10,562 bases of DNA, taken from NCBI GenBank assembly GCA_023150495.1, contig JAKLKT010000058.1, forward strand, positions 1 to 10,562, given 5' to 3'. The notes beneath the pieces are model-generated. The model worked only from the letters and a program-made list of their open reading frames with translations, was not told the origin of the DNA and searched no databases. A program made the position numbers and the translations under genes. Below, one piece after another: positions 1 to 5,864 of the stretch. The DNA is from Planctomycetota bacterium (GTDB taxonomy: Bacteria > Planctomycetota > PLA2). How positions within the stretch are numbered: position 1 is the stretch's first letter; every line of letters starts with the position of its first letter.

Positions 1-2090
1 TCATCACGCCGAGCGGCATCACGCCGAGCAATCCGCTGCCCGAGGGGCAGTACTCGGTCATCGTGCAGCAGGGCGTGCGCGGCGCGGACGGCGACGGCAT
101 GAAGGGCGCCGAGTACTTCTTCTTCTTCCGCGTCGGCCAGGACAACCTCGGTCCCGTGGTCGTGAGCACCGCGCCGGTGCCGGGCGCGACGAACGTCGAG
201 CCCGACGCGGAGGTCCGGATCACGATGTCCGAGACCATCCTCGCGAGCACCGTCAACTCGAGCACGATCAGCGTGTCGTTCCAGCCCGCGGGCACCGCGA
301 CCCCGACCCCGATCCCGGGGAACTTCTACACGGACGGCGGCAACGGCCCGGGCAACAACTTCCCGAACATCCAGCTCGACGCGCAGGGCGTGGCGGGCCG
401 CTCGGGCGTGAGCCCGCGCAACGGCGCGGACATCGTGTTCCGGCCGGACCTCCGGGCCTTCCCGGTCAACATGACCGCGGAGGACTGGCAGGATCCGTTC
501 TGCACGCTGCTCTCCGACCCGCCCCGCAAGGGCAACACGGGGTTCCCGCTCGGCCAGGCCATCACGGTTAGCTTCGTGACGGTCGGCACCGGCGTCTCCG
601 ACACCGCGGGGAACCTGATCCCGGCCGGCAGCCCGAACCTGAGCTTCACGTTCCAGACGAAGCCCCGCCCGGATGCGGTCTTCGCCCCGAACAACGTGGG
701 CGCGGTCTACTACGGCGACACCGTGGGCGTCGGCGTGATCGACGTCGATCCGTCCCGCACCCAGTACCAGGTCGGCCCGAACCCGCCGCGCCAGCCGAAC
801 TCGGTCGTCTCGGTCGGCACGGGCCTCAACTCGAAGGTCGTCCGCGTCCCGGTCCCGGACCTCGTGGACATGACGACCGACACGCGGCCCTACAGCGCGT
901 TCTACAGCTTCCAGTGCGTGTTCCCGGTCACGACATTCGCCATGCCGGTCCTCTACGCCGCGAGCGGCGCGATCGGAGGCGGCCAGATCGTGGTCGTGGA
1001 CACGTTCAACATGGTCCCGATGGGGCGGTTCGGCACGCCGTCCCCCGGCGGCGTCGCGCTCACGGCCATCGGCACGAGCACCAACTGCCGCCTCGTGGTC
1101 TCGAACTTCAGCGCGAACACCGTGACGGTCTACGACGTCCGGGACGTCCGCTGGTACACGGGCGCGAACCTCTGGGCGACGCAGGGCGGTCTCGTCTCGG
1201 CGGTCCAGGCCGGCACGGCGAAGCTCATCCTCAGCGAGGACGACTTCAAGGCGGTCTTCCCGCGCCAGAAGCAGGACATCTCCTCGCCCCCGGGGCCCCC
1301 GGTCCTCGGCACGATCAACGTCGGCGTGAGCCCGAGCAAGGTGAAGATCACGGGCCTGCCGGCTTCGCTCGGCTCGCCCGGCTTCCCGTGCTACAGCCCG
1401 TACCTCAGCGCGAACCCGATCGTGTGCGCGCTCAACGCCGGCGAGAACACGGTGGACTTCACCGAGCTGCAGAGGCTCAACCAGAGCCTCGCCATCGAGC
1501 CTGACCTCGACGGCGTGAACCTCTCCTCCCAGCCGACCGACGTGGCATGGGCGCCGTTCAGCACGACGACGGGCTCGTACTACTTCTTCATCTCGTCCAT
1601 CGGCGGCACGGTCGAGCTCTTCGCGTCCGGCTACCTCGCGAGCACGCCCTCGGTGCGGCCGGGGTCGGCGAGCAACTTCTCGCCGAACAAGATCATCAAC
1701 TCGATCACCGGCCTCGACCTGCCCTCGTCGATCCAGTGGATCACGAGCGGCACGGGCGCGTTCCAGGCGACGGCCGGCTACACCTACTCCGCGCTCGTCG
1801 CCGAGACCGGCGCCAACCAGCTGGTCGAGATGGACGTCACGGCGGAGTTCCCGACGAACCTCTTCCAGATCACGAACCCGAGCCTGCTCGCGGGCCTCGG
1901 TCCCGTCGACGTGACGGGCGATCCCCAGACGGCCTTCCACTTCACCCCCTGCGGTCCGCGCTTCACGACCTACTATGTCGCGAACGCCGGTCAGGGTCGC
2001 GTGAGCACGGGCAGCTACCTGGGCGGCGTGATCGGGACCGAGATCAGCACGCCCGGCGTGGTGATGATCGTCTCCTGGTGGAGCCGGTAA
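1..2090 (+). CDS. Large exported protein with Ig-like (Big_5/SbsA-type) domains and a propeller-like C-terminal half, 5' partial
   Basis: The frame is open to the left edge (first full codon at 3), so the GTG at 63 is not the true start and the N-terminus, with any signal peptide, lies outside the window. About 695 residues are visible. The first ~45 look like the end of one Ig-like domain (GQYSVIV, then a D-x-D-G turn, then YFFFFRVG). A second Ig-like unit covers roughly residues 50-220: it opens with STAPVPGATNVEPDAEVRI and closes with VSDTAGNL and FTFQT, the usual pattern of the bacterial Big_5 family. It contains a Gly/Pro/Asn-rich insert. From about residue 320 on there are repeated short beta-strand patterns (GGQIVVVDT, LVVSNFSANTVTVYDV, SPSKVKITG, YYVANAGQGRV) resembling YVTN/NHL-type beta-propeller blades. 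Cysteines are few and scattered, which would allow disulfides outside the cytoplasm. The family suggests a cell-surface or secreted role, but the substrate is unknown. A strong terminator follows directly, so this is the last gene of its transcript. Confidence 0.8.
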   Translation, partial: ITPSGITPSNPLPEGQYSVIVQQGVRGADGDGMKGAEYFFFFRVGQDNLGPVVVSTAPVPGATNVEPDAEVRITMSETILASTVNSSTISVSFQPAGTATPTPIPGNFYTDGGNGPGNNFPNIQLDAQGVAGRSGVSPRNGADIVFRPDLRAFPVNMTAEDWQDPFCTLLSDPPRKGNTGFPLGQAITVSFVTVGTGVSDTAGNLIPAGSPNLSFTFQTKPRPDAVFAPNNVGAVYYGDTVGVGVIDVDPSRTQYQVGPNPPRQPNSVVSVGTGLNSKVVRVPVPDLVDMTTDTRPYSAFYSFQCVFPVTTFAMPVLYAASGAIGGGQIVVVDTFNMVPMGRFGTPSPGGVALTAIGTSTNCRLVVSNFSANTVTVYDVRDVRWYTGANLWATQGGLVSAVQAGTAKLILSEDDFKAVFPRQKQDISSPPGPPVLGTINVGVSPSKVKITGLPASLGSPGFPCYSPYLSANPIVCALNAGENTVDFTELQRLNQSLAIEPDLDGVNLSSQPTDVAWAPFSTTTGSYYFFISSIGGTVELFASGYLASTPSVRPGSASNFSPNKIINSITGLDLPSSIQWITSGTGAFQATAGYTYSALVAETGANQLVEMDVTAEFPTNLFQITNPSLLAGLGPVDVTGDPQTAFHFTPCGPRFTTYYVANAGQGRVSTGSYLGGVIGTEISTPGVVMIVSWWSR
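2..29 (+). repeat. Short tandem 15-nt period inside the Ig-like protein gene
   Basis: The 13-mer catcacgccgagc occurs at 2-14 and again at 17-29, giving the in-frame peptide repeat ITPSG ITPSN. Only two copies are visible and the array may continue to the left of the window. It is most likely a local in-frame duplication in a linker of the surface protein. Confidence 0.5.
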
Positions 2091-2108
2091 CCGCTCTTCG
2101 AGAACCGA

Positions 2109-2142
2109 AAGGGGCGGCCCACACGGGCCGCCCCTTCTTTTT
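2109..2142 (+). terminator. Rho-independent terminator after the surface-protein gene
   Basis: A perfect 12-bp stem (2109-2120 paired with 2125-2136, core ggggcggccc/gggccgcccc) closes an ACAC tetraloop. After one C it is followed by five T (2138-2142). It starts 18 bases after the TAA stop at 2088-2090. The asnS gene converges on it from the other strand, but the T tract on that strand is only TTT, so any bidirectional action would be weaker. Confidence 0.92.
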
Positions 2143-2170
2143 CAATCGGCCGCGGCCGAAGCGACCTGCC

Positions 2171-2194
2171 GCCTGCAGGCTACAGCCTGCAGCC
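2171..2194. repeat. Inverted repeat built on the palindrome GCCTGCAGGC, 3' of asnS
   Basis: A 9-bp inverted repeat, ctgcaggct (2173-2181) and agcctgcag (2184-2192), has only two bases between its arms. It lies just beyond the asnS stop codon (2200-2202, minus strand) and inside the convergent gap. The 11-mer gcctgcaggct (2171-2181) recurs at 7148-7158 after murA. There is no T tract, so it is not a classical terminator. It could be a dispersed intergenic repeat or a 3'-end RNA hairpin. Confidence 0.5.
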
Positions 2195-2199
2195 TGACC

Positions 2200-3498
2200 T
2201 CACGGGTAGATGCGGTAGAGCATCCGCGGGAACGGGACCGCCTCGCGGACGTGCGGGAGCCCGCAGAGCCACGCCACGGTGCGCTCGATGCCCATGCCGA
2301 AGCCGCCGTGGGGCACCGAGCCGTACCGGCGCAGGTCGAGGTACCACTCGAACGCCTCCTTGGGCAGCTTGTGGGCCTCGATCTGGCGCTCGAGGAACGC
2401 GAGGTCGGTCGCGCGCTCGCCGCCGCCGACGATCTCGCCGTATCCCTCCGGCGCGATCACGTCGACCCCGAGCGCGAGCTTCTCGTTCGCGGGGTCGCGA
2501 CGCATGTAGAAGGCCTTCACCTCGTGCGGCCAGCGGTGGATCATCAGCGGCTTCGAGTGGCCCGCCGCGAGAGCCTCCTCGTCGGGCGCCCCGAAGTCCC
2601 CGCCGTAGACGAAGCCGCTCTTCTGCTTGAGGATCAGGGCGGCCTCGTCGTACGTCACGCGCGGGAACGGCGGGACGACCTGCTCCAGCTTCGAGATGTC
2701 GCGCTCGAGGGTCAGGAGGTCGTCCCGGTTCTCCGCGAGCACGCGCCGGACGATCTCGCAGAGGAGCGCCTCGATCACCTGCATCACGTCCTCGAGCCCC
2801 GCGAAGGCGATCTCGGGCTCGAGCATCCAGAACTCGGTCAGGTGCTTCCTCGTCTTGCTGCGCTCGGCGCGGAACGCGGGGCCGAGGCAGTAGACCTTGC
2901 CGAGCGCCATCGCGGCCGCCTCCATGTAGAGCTGGCCCGACTGCGTCAGGTACGCCTTCTGGTCCTCGAAGTAGGGGACCTCGAAGAGCGTCGTCGTGCC
3001 CTCGCATGCGTTCGGCGTGAAGATCGGCGCGTCCACGCAGACGAACCCCTCGCGGTGGAGGTAGTCGCGGATCGCGCGGATCACCGTGTCGCGCACGCGC
3101 AGCGTCGCCGCGGGCCGCCGCGAGCGCAGCCAGAGGTGGCGGTTCGAGAGCAGGAAGTCGGGCCCGTGGGTCTGCTTCCCGAGCGGGTAGTCGGTCGAGG
3201 GGCCGATCTCCGCGACATCGGTGACCGAGAGCTCCACGCCCCCCGGCGCGCGCGCGTCGGCGCGCACGGTGCCCGTCACGACGATCGACGCCTCCTGCCC
3301 GGGCGCCCCCGCCCGCTGGAAAACCGCCTCGCCGGCCTCCTCGAGCCCGACGACGCCCTGGACGACCCCGGTCCCGTCCCGGATCTGGAGGAAGTGGAGC
3401 TTCTTCCCCGACCGCCGGGCGTAGAGCCAGCCCTGGACGCGGACGGGCTTCCCCTCGTGGGCCTTCAGGTCCTTGATCGCGACGACGGGTGCCTGCAT
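2200..3498 (-). CDS. asnS: Asparaginyl-tRNA synthetase (class IIb)
   Basis: This cytoplasmic enzyme charges tRNA-Asn with asparagine using ATP. The 432-residue protein has the N-terminal OB-fold that binds the anticodon (about 18-100, VRVQGWLYARRSGKKLHFLQIRD is its start in part: VQGWLYARRS, FLQIRD) and then the class II catalytic core. Motif 2 is at about 206-228 with the ATP/amino-acid contacts in FRAERSKTRKHLTEF. Motif 3 is at about 398-425 (GGFGMGIERTVAWL, then FPR). The segment PNACEGTTTLFEV (162-174) and the Gln-Ser-Gly-Gln of QSGQLYMEA favour AsnRS over AspRS. The length, near 430, is closer to the archaeal/Thermus-like type than to the 466-residue E. coli enzyme. The ATG at 3498 has no Shine-Dalgarno sequence; a TAnnnT box lies 7 bases upstream, so a leaderless message is possible. 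Presence of AsnRS suggests that Asn-tRNA can be made directly rather than only through amidation of Asp-tRNA. Confidence 0.95.
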   Translation of the reverse strand: MQAPVVAIKDLKAHEGKPVRVQGWLYARRSGKKLHFLQIRDGTGVVQGVVGLEEAGEAVFQRAGAPGQEASIVVTGTVRADARAPGGVELSVTDVAEIGPSTDYPLGKQTHGPDFLLSNRHLWLRSRRPAATLRVRDTVIRAIRDYLHREGFVCVDAPIFTPNACEGTTTLFEVPYFEDQKAYLTQSGQLYMEAAAMALGKVYCLGPAFRAERSKTRKHLTEFWMLEPEIAFAGLEDVMQVIEALLCEIVRRVLAENRDDLLTLERDISKLEQVVPPFPRVTYDEAALILKQKSGFVYGGDFGAPDEEALAAGHSKPLMIHRWPHEVKAFYMRRDPANEKLALGVDVIAPEGYGEIVGGGERATDLAFLERQIEAHKLPKEAFEWYLDLRRYGSVPHGGFGMGIERTVAWLCGLPHVREAVPFPRMLYRIYP

Positions 3499-3502
3499 GG
3501 GC

Positions 3503-3513
3503 GGTACGGTACC
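3503..3513 (-). promoter_or_regulatory. GTAC palindrome and -10-like box just upstream of asnS
   Basis: An 11-bp palindrome, GGTAC-G-GTACC, sits 4 bases before the asnS ATG. Read on the minus strand it contains TACCGT (3511 down to 3506), 7 bases before the start codon and compatible with a -10 box for a leaderless transcript. I found no -35 box at a normal distance (TTGCCC at 3542-3537 is 25 bases away), so the promoter call is weak. The palindrome could instead be an operator. Confidence 0.3.
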
Positions 3514-3611
3514 AAGACCCGGAAACCGCCTCGCGGGGGCAAGTGGGGGGGCTCCGGGGGCCCGAGGCGATCCTACTGAGGCCGAGCGAGACCCGAAGGG
3601 ACGCCGCGGTA

Positions 3612-3633
3612 CGCGGCCGCCCCCGCGGCCGCG
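3612..3633. repeat. GC hairpin in the ruvA-asnS gap
   Basis: A perfect 9-bp inverted repeat, cgcggccgc (3612-3620) and gcggccgcg (3625-3633), with a four-base CCCC spacer. On the minus strand it follows the ruvA stop (3656-3658) by 22 bases and precedes asnS, so it may end or stabilise the ruvA transcript. No T tract follows. The rest of the 157-base gap (3499-3655) holds G-rich runs but no gene that I can see. Confidence 0.4.
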
Positions 3634-3655
3634 TTGCGGCGGGTTCGCACGGGCC

Positions 3656-4219
3656 TCAGCGCAGCGCCAGCCGCACGACCTCCTCGAGCGGGAGGTCCTC
3701 GCCCTTCACGGACGAGACGCGCTGCTCGGCCTCCGGACGCGGCAGGCCGAGGGAGCAGAGGGCGAGGACCGCGTCGCCGCGGATGCCGACGGGCGACGTG
3801 GGTTTCCCGGGCCCTTCCCCTTTCGCCAGCCGGTCGCGCAGCTCGACCACGATGCGCTCGGCGGTCTTTTTCCCCACCCCCTTGGCGCGCACGAGCAGCG
3901 CGATCTCCCCCGAGGCGATGTGCGACGCGAGCGCTGCCGGCTCGTAGGCCGACAGGAGGCCCATGGCGGCTGCCGGCCCCACCCCGGTCACCTGGAGGAG
4001 CTGGCGGAAGAGGTGGCGCTCGGCCTCGTCGGCGAAGCCGAAGAGGTCGAGCCGCTCCTCGCGCACGATGAGGTGGGCGAAGAGCCGGCAGGGCCCCTTG
4101 GGAGGCACCTTGCGGATCGTGGACAGGGAGCAGGCGAGGCGATAGGCGATGCCGTTCACCTCGAGGACCGTCGCGCCCTCGCCGCGGGCCGCGACCTCCC
4201 CGCGCAGGTACTCGTACAT
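3656..4219 (-). CDS. ruvA: Holliday junction branch migration protein RuvA
   Basis: RuvA forms a tetramer that binds four-way DNA junctions and directs the RuvB helicase motor in branch migration during recombinational repair. The 187-residue protein shows all three domains. An OB-like domain I starts with MYEYLRGEVA and includes the typical EVNGIAYRL and LIVREERLDLFGF (to about 62). Domain II has two helix-hairpin-helix motifs, VTGVGPAAAMGLL (77-89) and AKGVGKKTAERIVVEL (112-127). A flexible Gly/Pro-rich linker (about 131-146) leads to the small domain III that contacts RuvB (about 147-187). It is somewhat shorter than the ~200-residue E. coli protein. Neither ruvB nor ruvC is adjacent in this window. 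The ATG at 4219 has no Shine-Dalgarno; TACGCT lies 10 bases upstream on the minus strand. The TPR-alphaCTD gene lies 105 bases upstream on the same strand, so co-transcription is possible. Confidence 0.95.
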   Translation of the reverse strand: MYEYLRGEVAARGEGATVLEVNGIAYRLACSLSTIRKVPPKGPCRLFAHLIVREERLDLFGFADEAERHLFRQLLQVTGVGPAAAMGLLSAYEPAALASHIASGEIALLVRAKGVGKKTAERIVVELRDRLAKGEGPGKPTSPVGIRGDAVLALCSLGLPRPEAEQRVSSVKGEDLPLEEVVRLALR

Positions 4220-4272
4220 GGCGCGGGGAAGCGTAGCAGGCCGGGGGCCCAGGAGCAGGCCGCAGGAGGCGG

Positions 4273-4319
4273 CCGCGGACCGAGGCGGTCGCGGTGGCCG
4301 GCTCCCGCCGCGGGCCGGC
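4273..4319. repeat. GC-rich inverted repeats between the TPR-alphaCTD gene and ruvA
   Basis: The 105-base gap 4220-4324 holds two candidate stems. GCCGGC at 4297-4302 is repeated as its own complement at 4314-4319. An imperfect stem spans 4273-4294 (CCGCgGACC against GGTCGCGG, with one bulge). They lie just after the TPR-alphaCTD stop on the minus strand and could mark its 3' end. Neither has a T tract, and such stems arise easily in DNA this GC-rich. Confidence 0.25.
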
Positions 4320-4324
4320 GGAGG

Positions 4325-5650
4325 CTACTCCCGGAGCGACAGGCCGAGCTTCCCGAGCTTCGCCTTGATCTCCGAGAGGCTCGTCGAGCCGAAGTTCTTC
4401 TGCTTCAGGAGGTCCGCCTCGGAGACGCGCGCGAGGTCGCCGACCGTCTGGACGCTGAGCGTCGCCACCGCCTTCGCCGACCGGATCGAGAGGTCGAGGT
4501 CGGAGATCGGCATGTTGAGCACCTCGGGGTCCTCGGGAGCGTCCGGCGCCTCGATGTCGGGCAGCGTCACCTCGGGCTCAAGGGCCTCGGCGACGAGCAC
4601 CTCCTCGCGGCGCATGCCGAGCCGGAGCCCCTTCGCGACGAGGATGTCCTTGATCTCCTGGAGGGAGGTCTCGCCGAAGTTCTTGTAGGAGAGCAGCTCC
4701 GCCTCGGTCCGCTGGATGAGGTCGCCGAGCGACTGGATGTTCATCTTCGCGAGGCAGTTGCGCGAGCGCACCGACAGCTCGAAGTCCGAGATCGGCGTGC
4801 GGAGGAGCTGGTTCCGGCGGTCCTCCTTCCGCTCCATGTCCTCGTCGACGACCATCGACCGCGACGACTCCGCGTCGCGCAGGAAGCTCTTCGCCCGCGG
4901 GTGCTGCGGGTAGACCTGGAGCACCTCGCGATAGCACTCCGCGGCGCGCGGGAACTCGTGGCGGTCCTCGTAGAGGACGCCGAGGTTCACGAGCACGCTG
5001 ACGCGGGTCGGCCGGATGCGGCGCGCGCGCTCGTAGAGGGCGATCGCGGCGTCGTCGTCGCCCGAGAGGTCGTGCTGGTACGCGAGGCGGAAGAGGGAAT
5101 CGATGTGCTCGGGGTCGTGCGAGAGGGCGTCCTCGTAATGCTTGCCCGCCTGCGCGTAGTTCCCCTCCGCCTCGGCGATGGTCCCGAGCGCGAAGAGCAC
5201 CTGCGGCCGGTCGGTCTGCCGGGCGAGGTCGCCCATCGCCTCGCGCGCGTCCTCCGGCCGTCCGACGAGCGCGAGCGTCGCCGCGTACTCGAGCCGTGCC
5301 GGCTCGAAGCGCGGCTCCTTCTGGACGCAGAGCCTGAGCGCCTCGACCGCCTGGAGCGGCCGGTCGAGGTAGAGCTCCGAGAGCCCCCAGAGGTAGAGGA
5401 CGCGGGGCGCCTCGCTCCGCTGCGCGTCCTCGCCCACCCGGTCGTGGCGGTCGAGGAGGAAGTTCGCGGTCGCCCGTCGCGCAGCGCCCCTCGCGTCCAC
5501 GTCCCCCTCCGACCCCTCCGCGACGGCCCGGAGGGCGCGGTGCAGGTCGGGGTCCTGGAACACCCTGCGGCGCAGATGAAGCGCCTCGCCCACGTCGGCC
5601 ATGGCGCTGTCGAGGGCGCGTTCGATATCGACGGTCATCTCGGTGGACAT
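4325..5650 (-). CDS. TPR protein with two tandem RNA polymerase alpha C-terminal domains
   Basis: From the ATG at 5650 the protein has 441 residues. The N-terminal part (about 1-80) is helical and unrecognised. Residues about 83-255 are a series of four to five TPR units (for example VLFALGTIAEAEGNYAQAGKHYEDALSHDP split over 151-180, then IDSLFRLAY and VSVLVNLGVLYEDR). Residues 282-346 match the RNA polymerase alpha C-terminal domain (TPISDFELSVRSRNCL, then NFGETSLQEIKDIL), and 378-441 hold a second copy (MPISDLDLSIRSAKAV, then NFGSTSLSEIKAKL). An acidic, Pro-rich linker (347-377) joins them. The Arg equivalent to E. coli alpha Arg265, the key DNA minor-groove contact, is present in both (R295, R390). 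The Asn-Cys pair after it (N298-C299) is kept only in the first copy. The alpha N-terminal assembly domain is absent, so this is not RpoA. A role in transcription or DNA binding is inferred, with the TPRs as a protein-interaction platform. An upstream in-frame extension exists but would run into murA; the Shine-Dalgarno sequence supports 5650. Confidence 0.88.
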   Translation of the reverse strand: MSTEMTVDIERALDSAMADVGEALHLRRRVFQDPDLHRALRAVAEGSEGDVDARGAARRATANFLLDRHDRVGEDAQRSEAPRVLYLWGLSELYLDRPLQAVEALRLCVQKEPRFEPARLEYAATLALVGRPEDAREAMGDLARQTDRPQVLFALGTIAEAEGNYAQAGKHYEDALSHDPEHIDSLFRLAYQHDLSGDDDAAIALYERARRIRPTRVSVLVNLGVLYEDRHEFPRAAECYREVLQVYPQHPRAKSFLRDAESSRSMVVDEDMERKEDRRNQLLRTPISDFELSVRSRNCLAKMNIQSLGDLIQRTEAELLSYKNFGETSLQEIKDILVAKGLRLGMRREEVLVAEALEPEVTLPDIEAPDAPEDPEVLNMPISDLDLSIRSAKAVATLSVQTVGDLARVSEADLLKQKNFGSTSLSEIKAKLGKLGLSLRE

Positions 5651-5658
5651 GGGGGGAA

Positions 5659-5663
5659 CCTCC
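5659..5663 (-). promoter_or_regulatory. Shine-Dalgarno sequence fixing the TPR-alphaCTD start
   Basis: On the minus strand GGAGG is followed by 8 bases and the ATG at 5650. This chooses that start over the longer in-frame extension reaching 5872 and over the internal ATG at 5638. Confidence 0.8.
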
Positions 5664-5692
5664 GGGCGGTGCGTACGCGTTGGGGCCCCGGC

Positions 5693-5762
5693 GCGGTTTG
5701 TCGGGAAGGGGCCCGCGGGAAGCCGATTAGGATAGAGGCGCCCGCACACGCCGTCAAACCGC
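5693..5762. promoter_or_regulatory. Divergent control region between TPR-alphaCTD and murA
   Basis: The 214-base gap 5651-5864 contains no gene. It holds a spaced inverted repeat: gcggtttgtcgg (5693-5704) and ccgtcaaaccgc (5751-5762), 11 of 12 positions complementary. Its centre is near 5727, at a rightward -10-like TAGGAT (5728-5733). TTGTCG (5698-5703) is 24 bases from that box, too far for a standard -35. A second rightward candidate is TGGACC (5764-5769) with TAGGGT (5785-5790), spacer 15. GGGGCCCC at 5682-5689 is a further palindrome. Which box is used cannot be settled by eye. Confidence 0.35.
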
Positions 5763-5864
5763 CTGGACCGTCGCCCCACGCAGCTAGGGTGTGCCGCAAG
5801 AGCCCGACCGAAGGCCCCGCATGGGAGGCCGAGGCCGGGCGGCAGCCTCCCCAAGGAAGGGCCC

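Noticed and set aside
2251..3579. 442-codon open frame opposite asnS
   Set aside because: Antisense shadow; composition is Arg/Glu/Leu-biased and asnS motifs are intact on the minus strand.
3499..3655. T-box or other riboswitch ahead of asnS
   Set aside because: No specifier loop, antiterminator or terminator with T tract can be drawn; the distance to the likely transcription start is too short.
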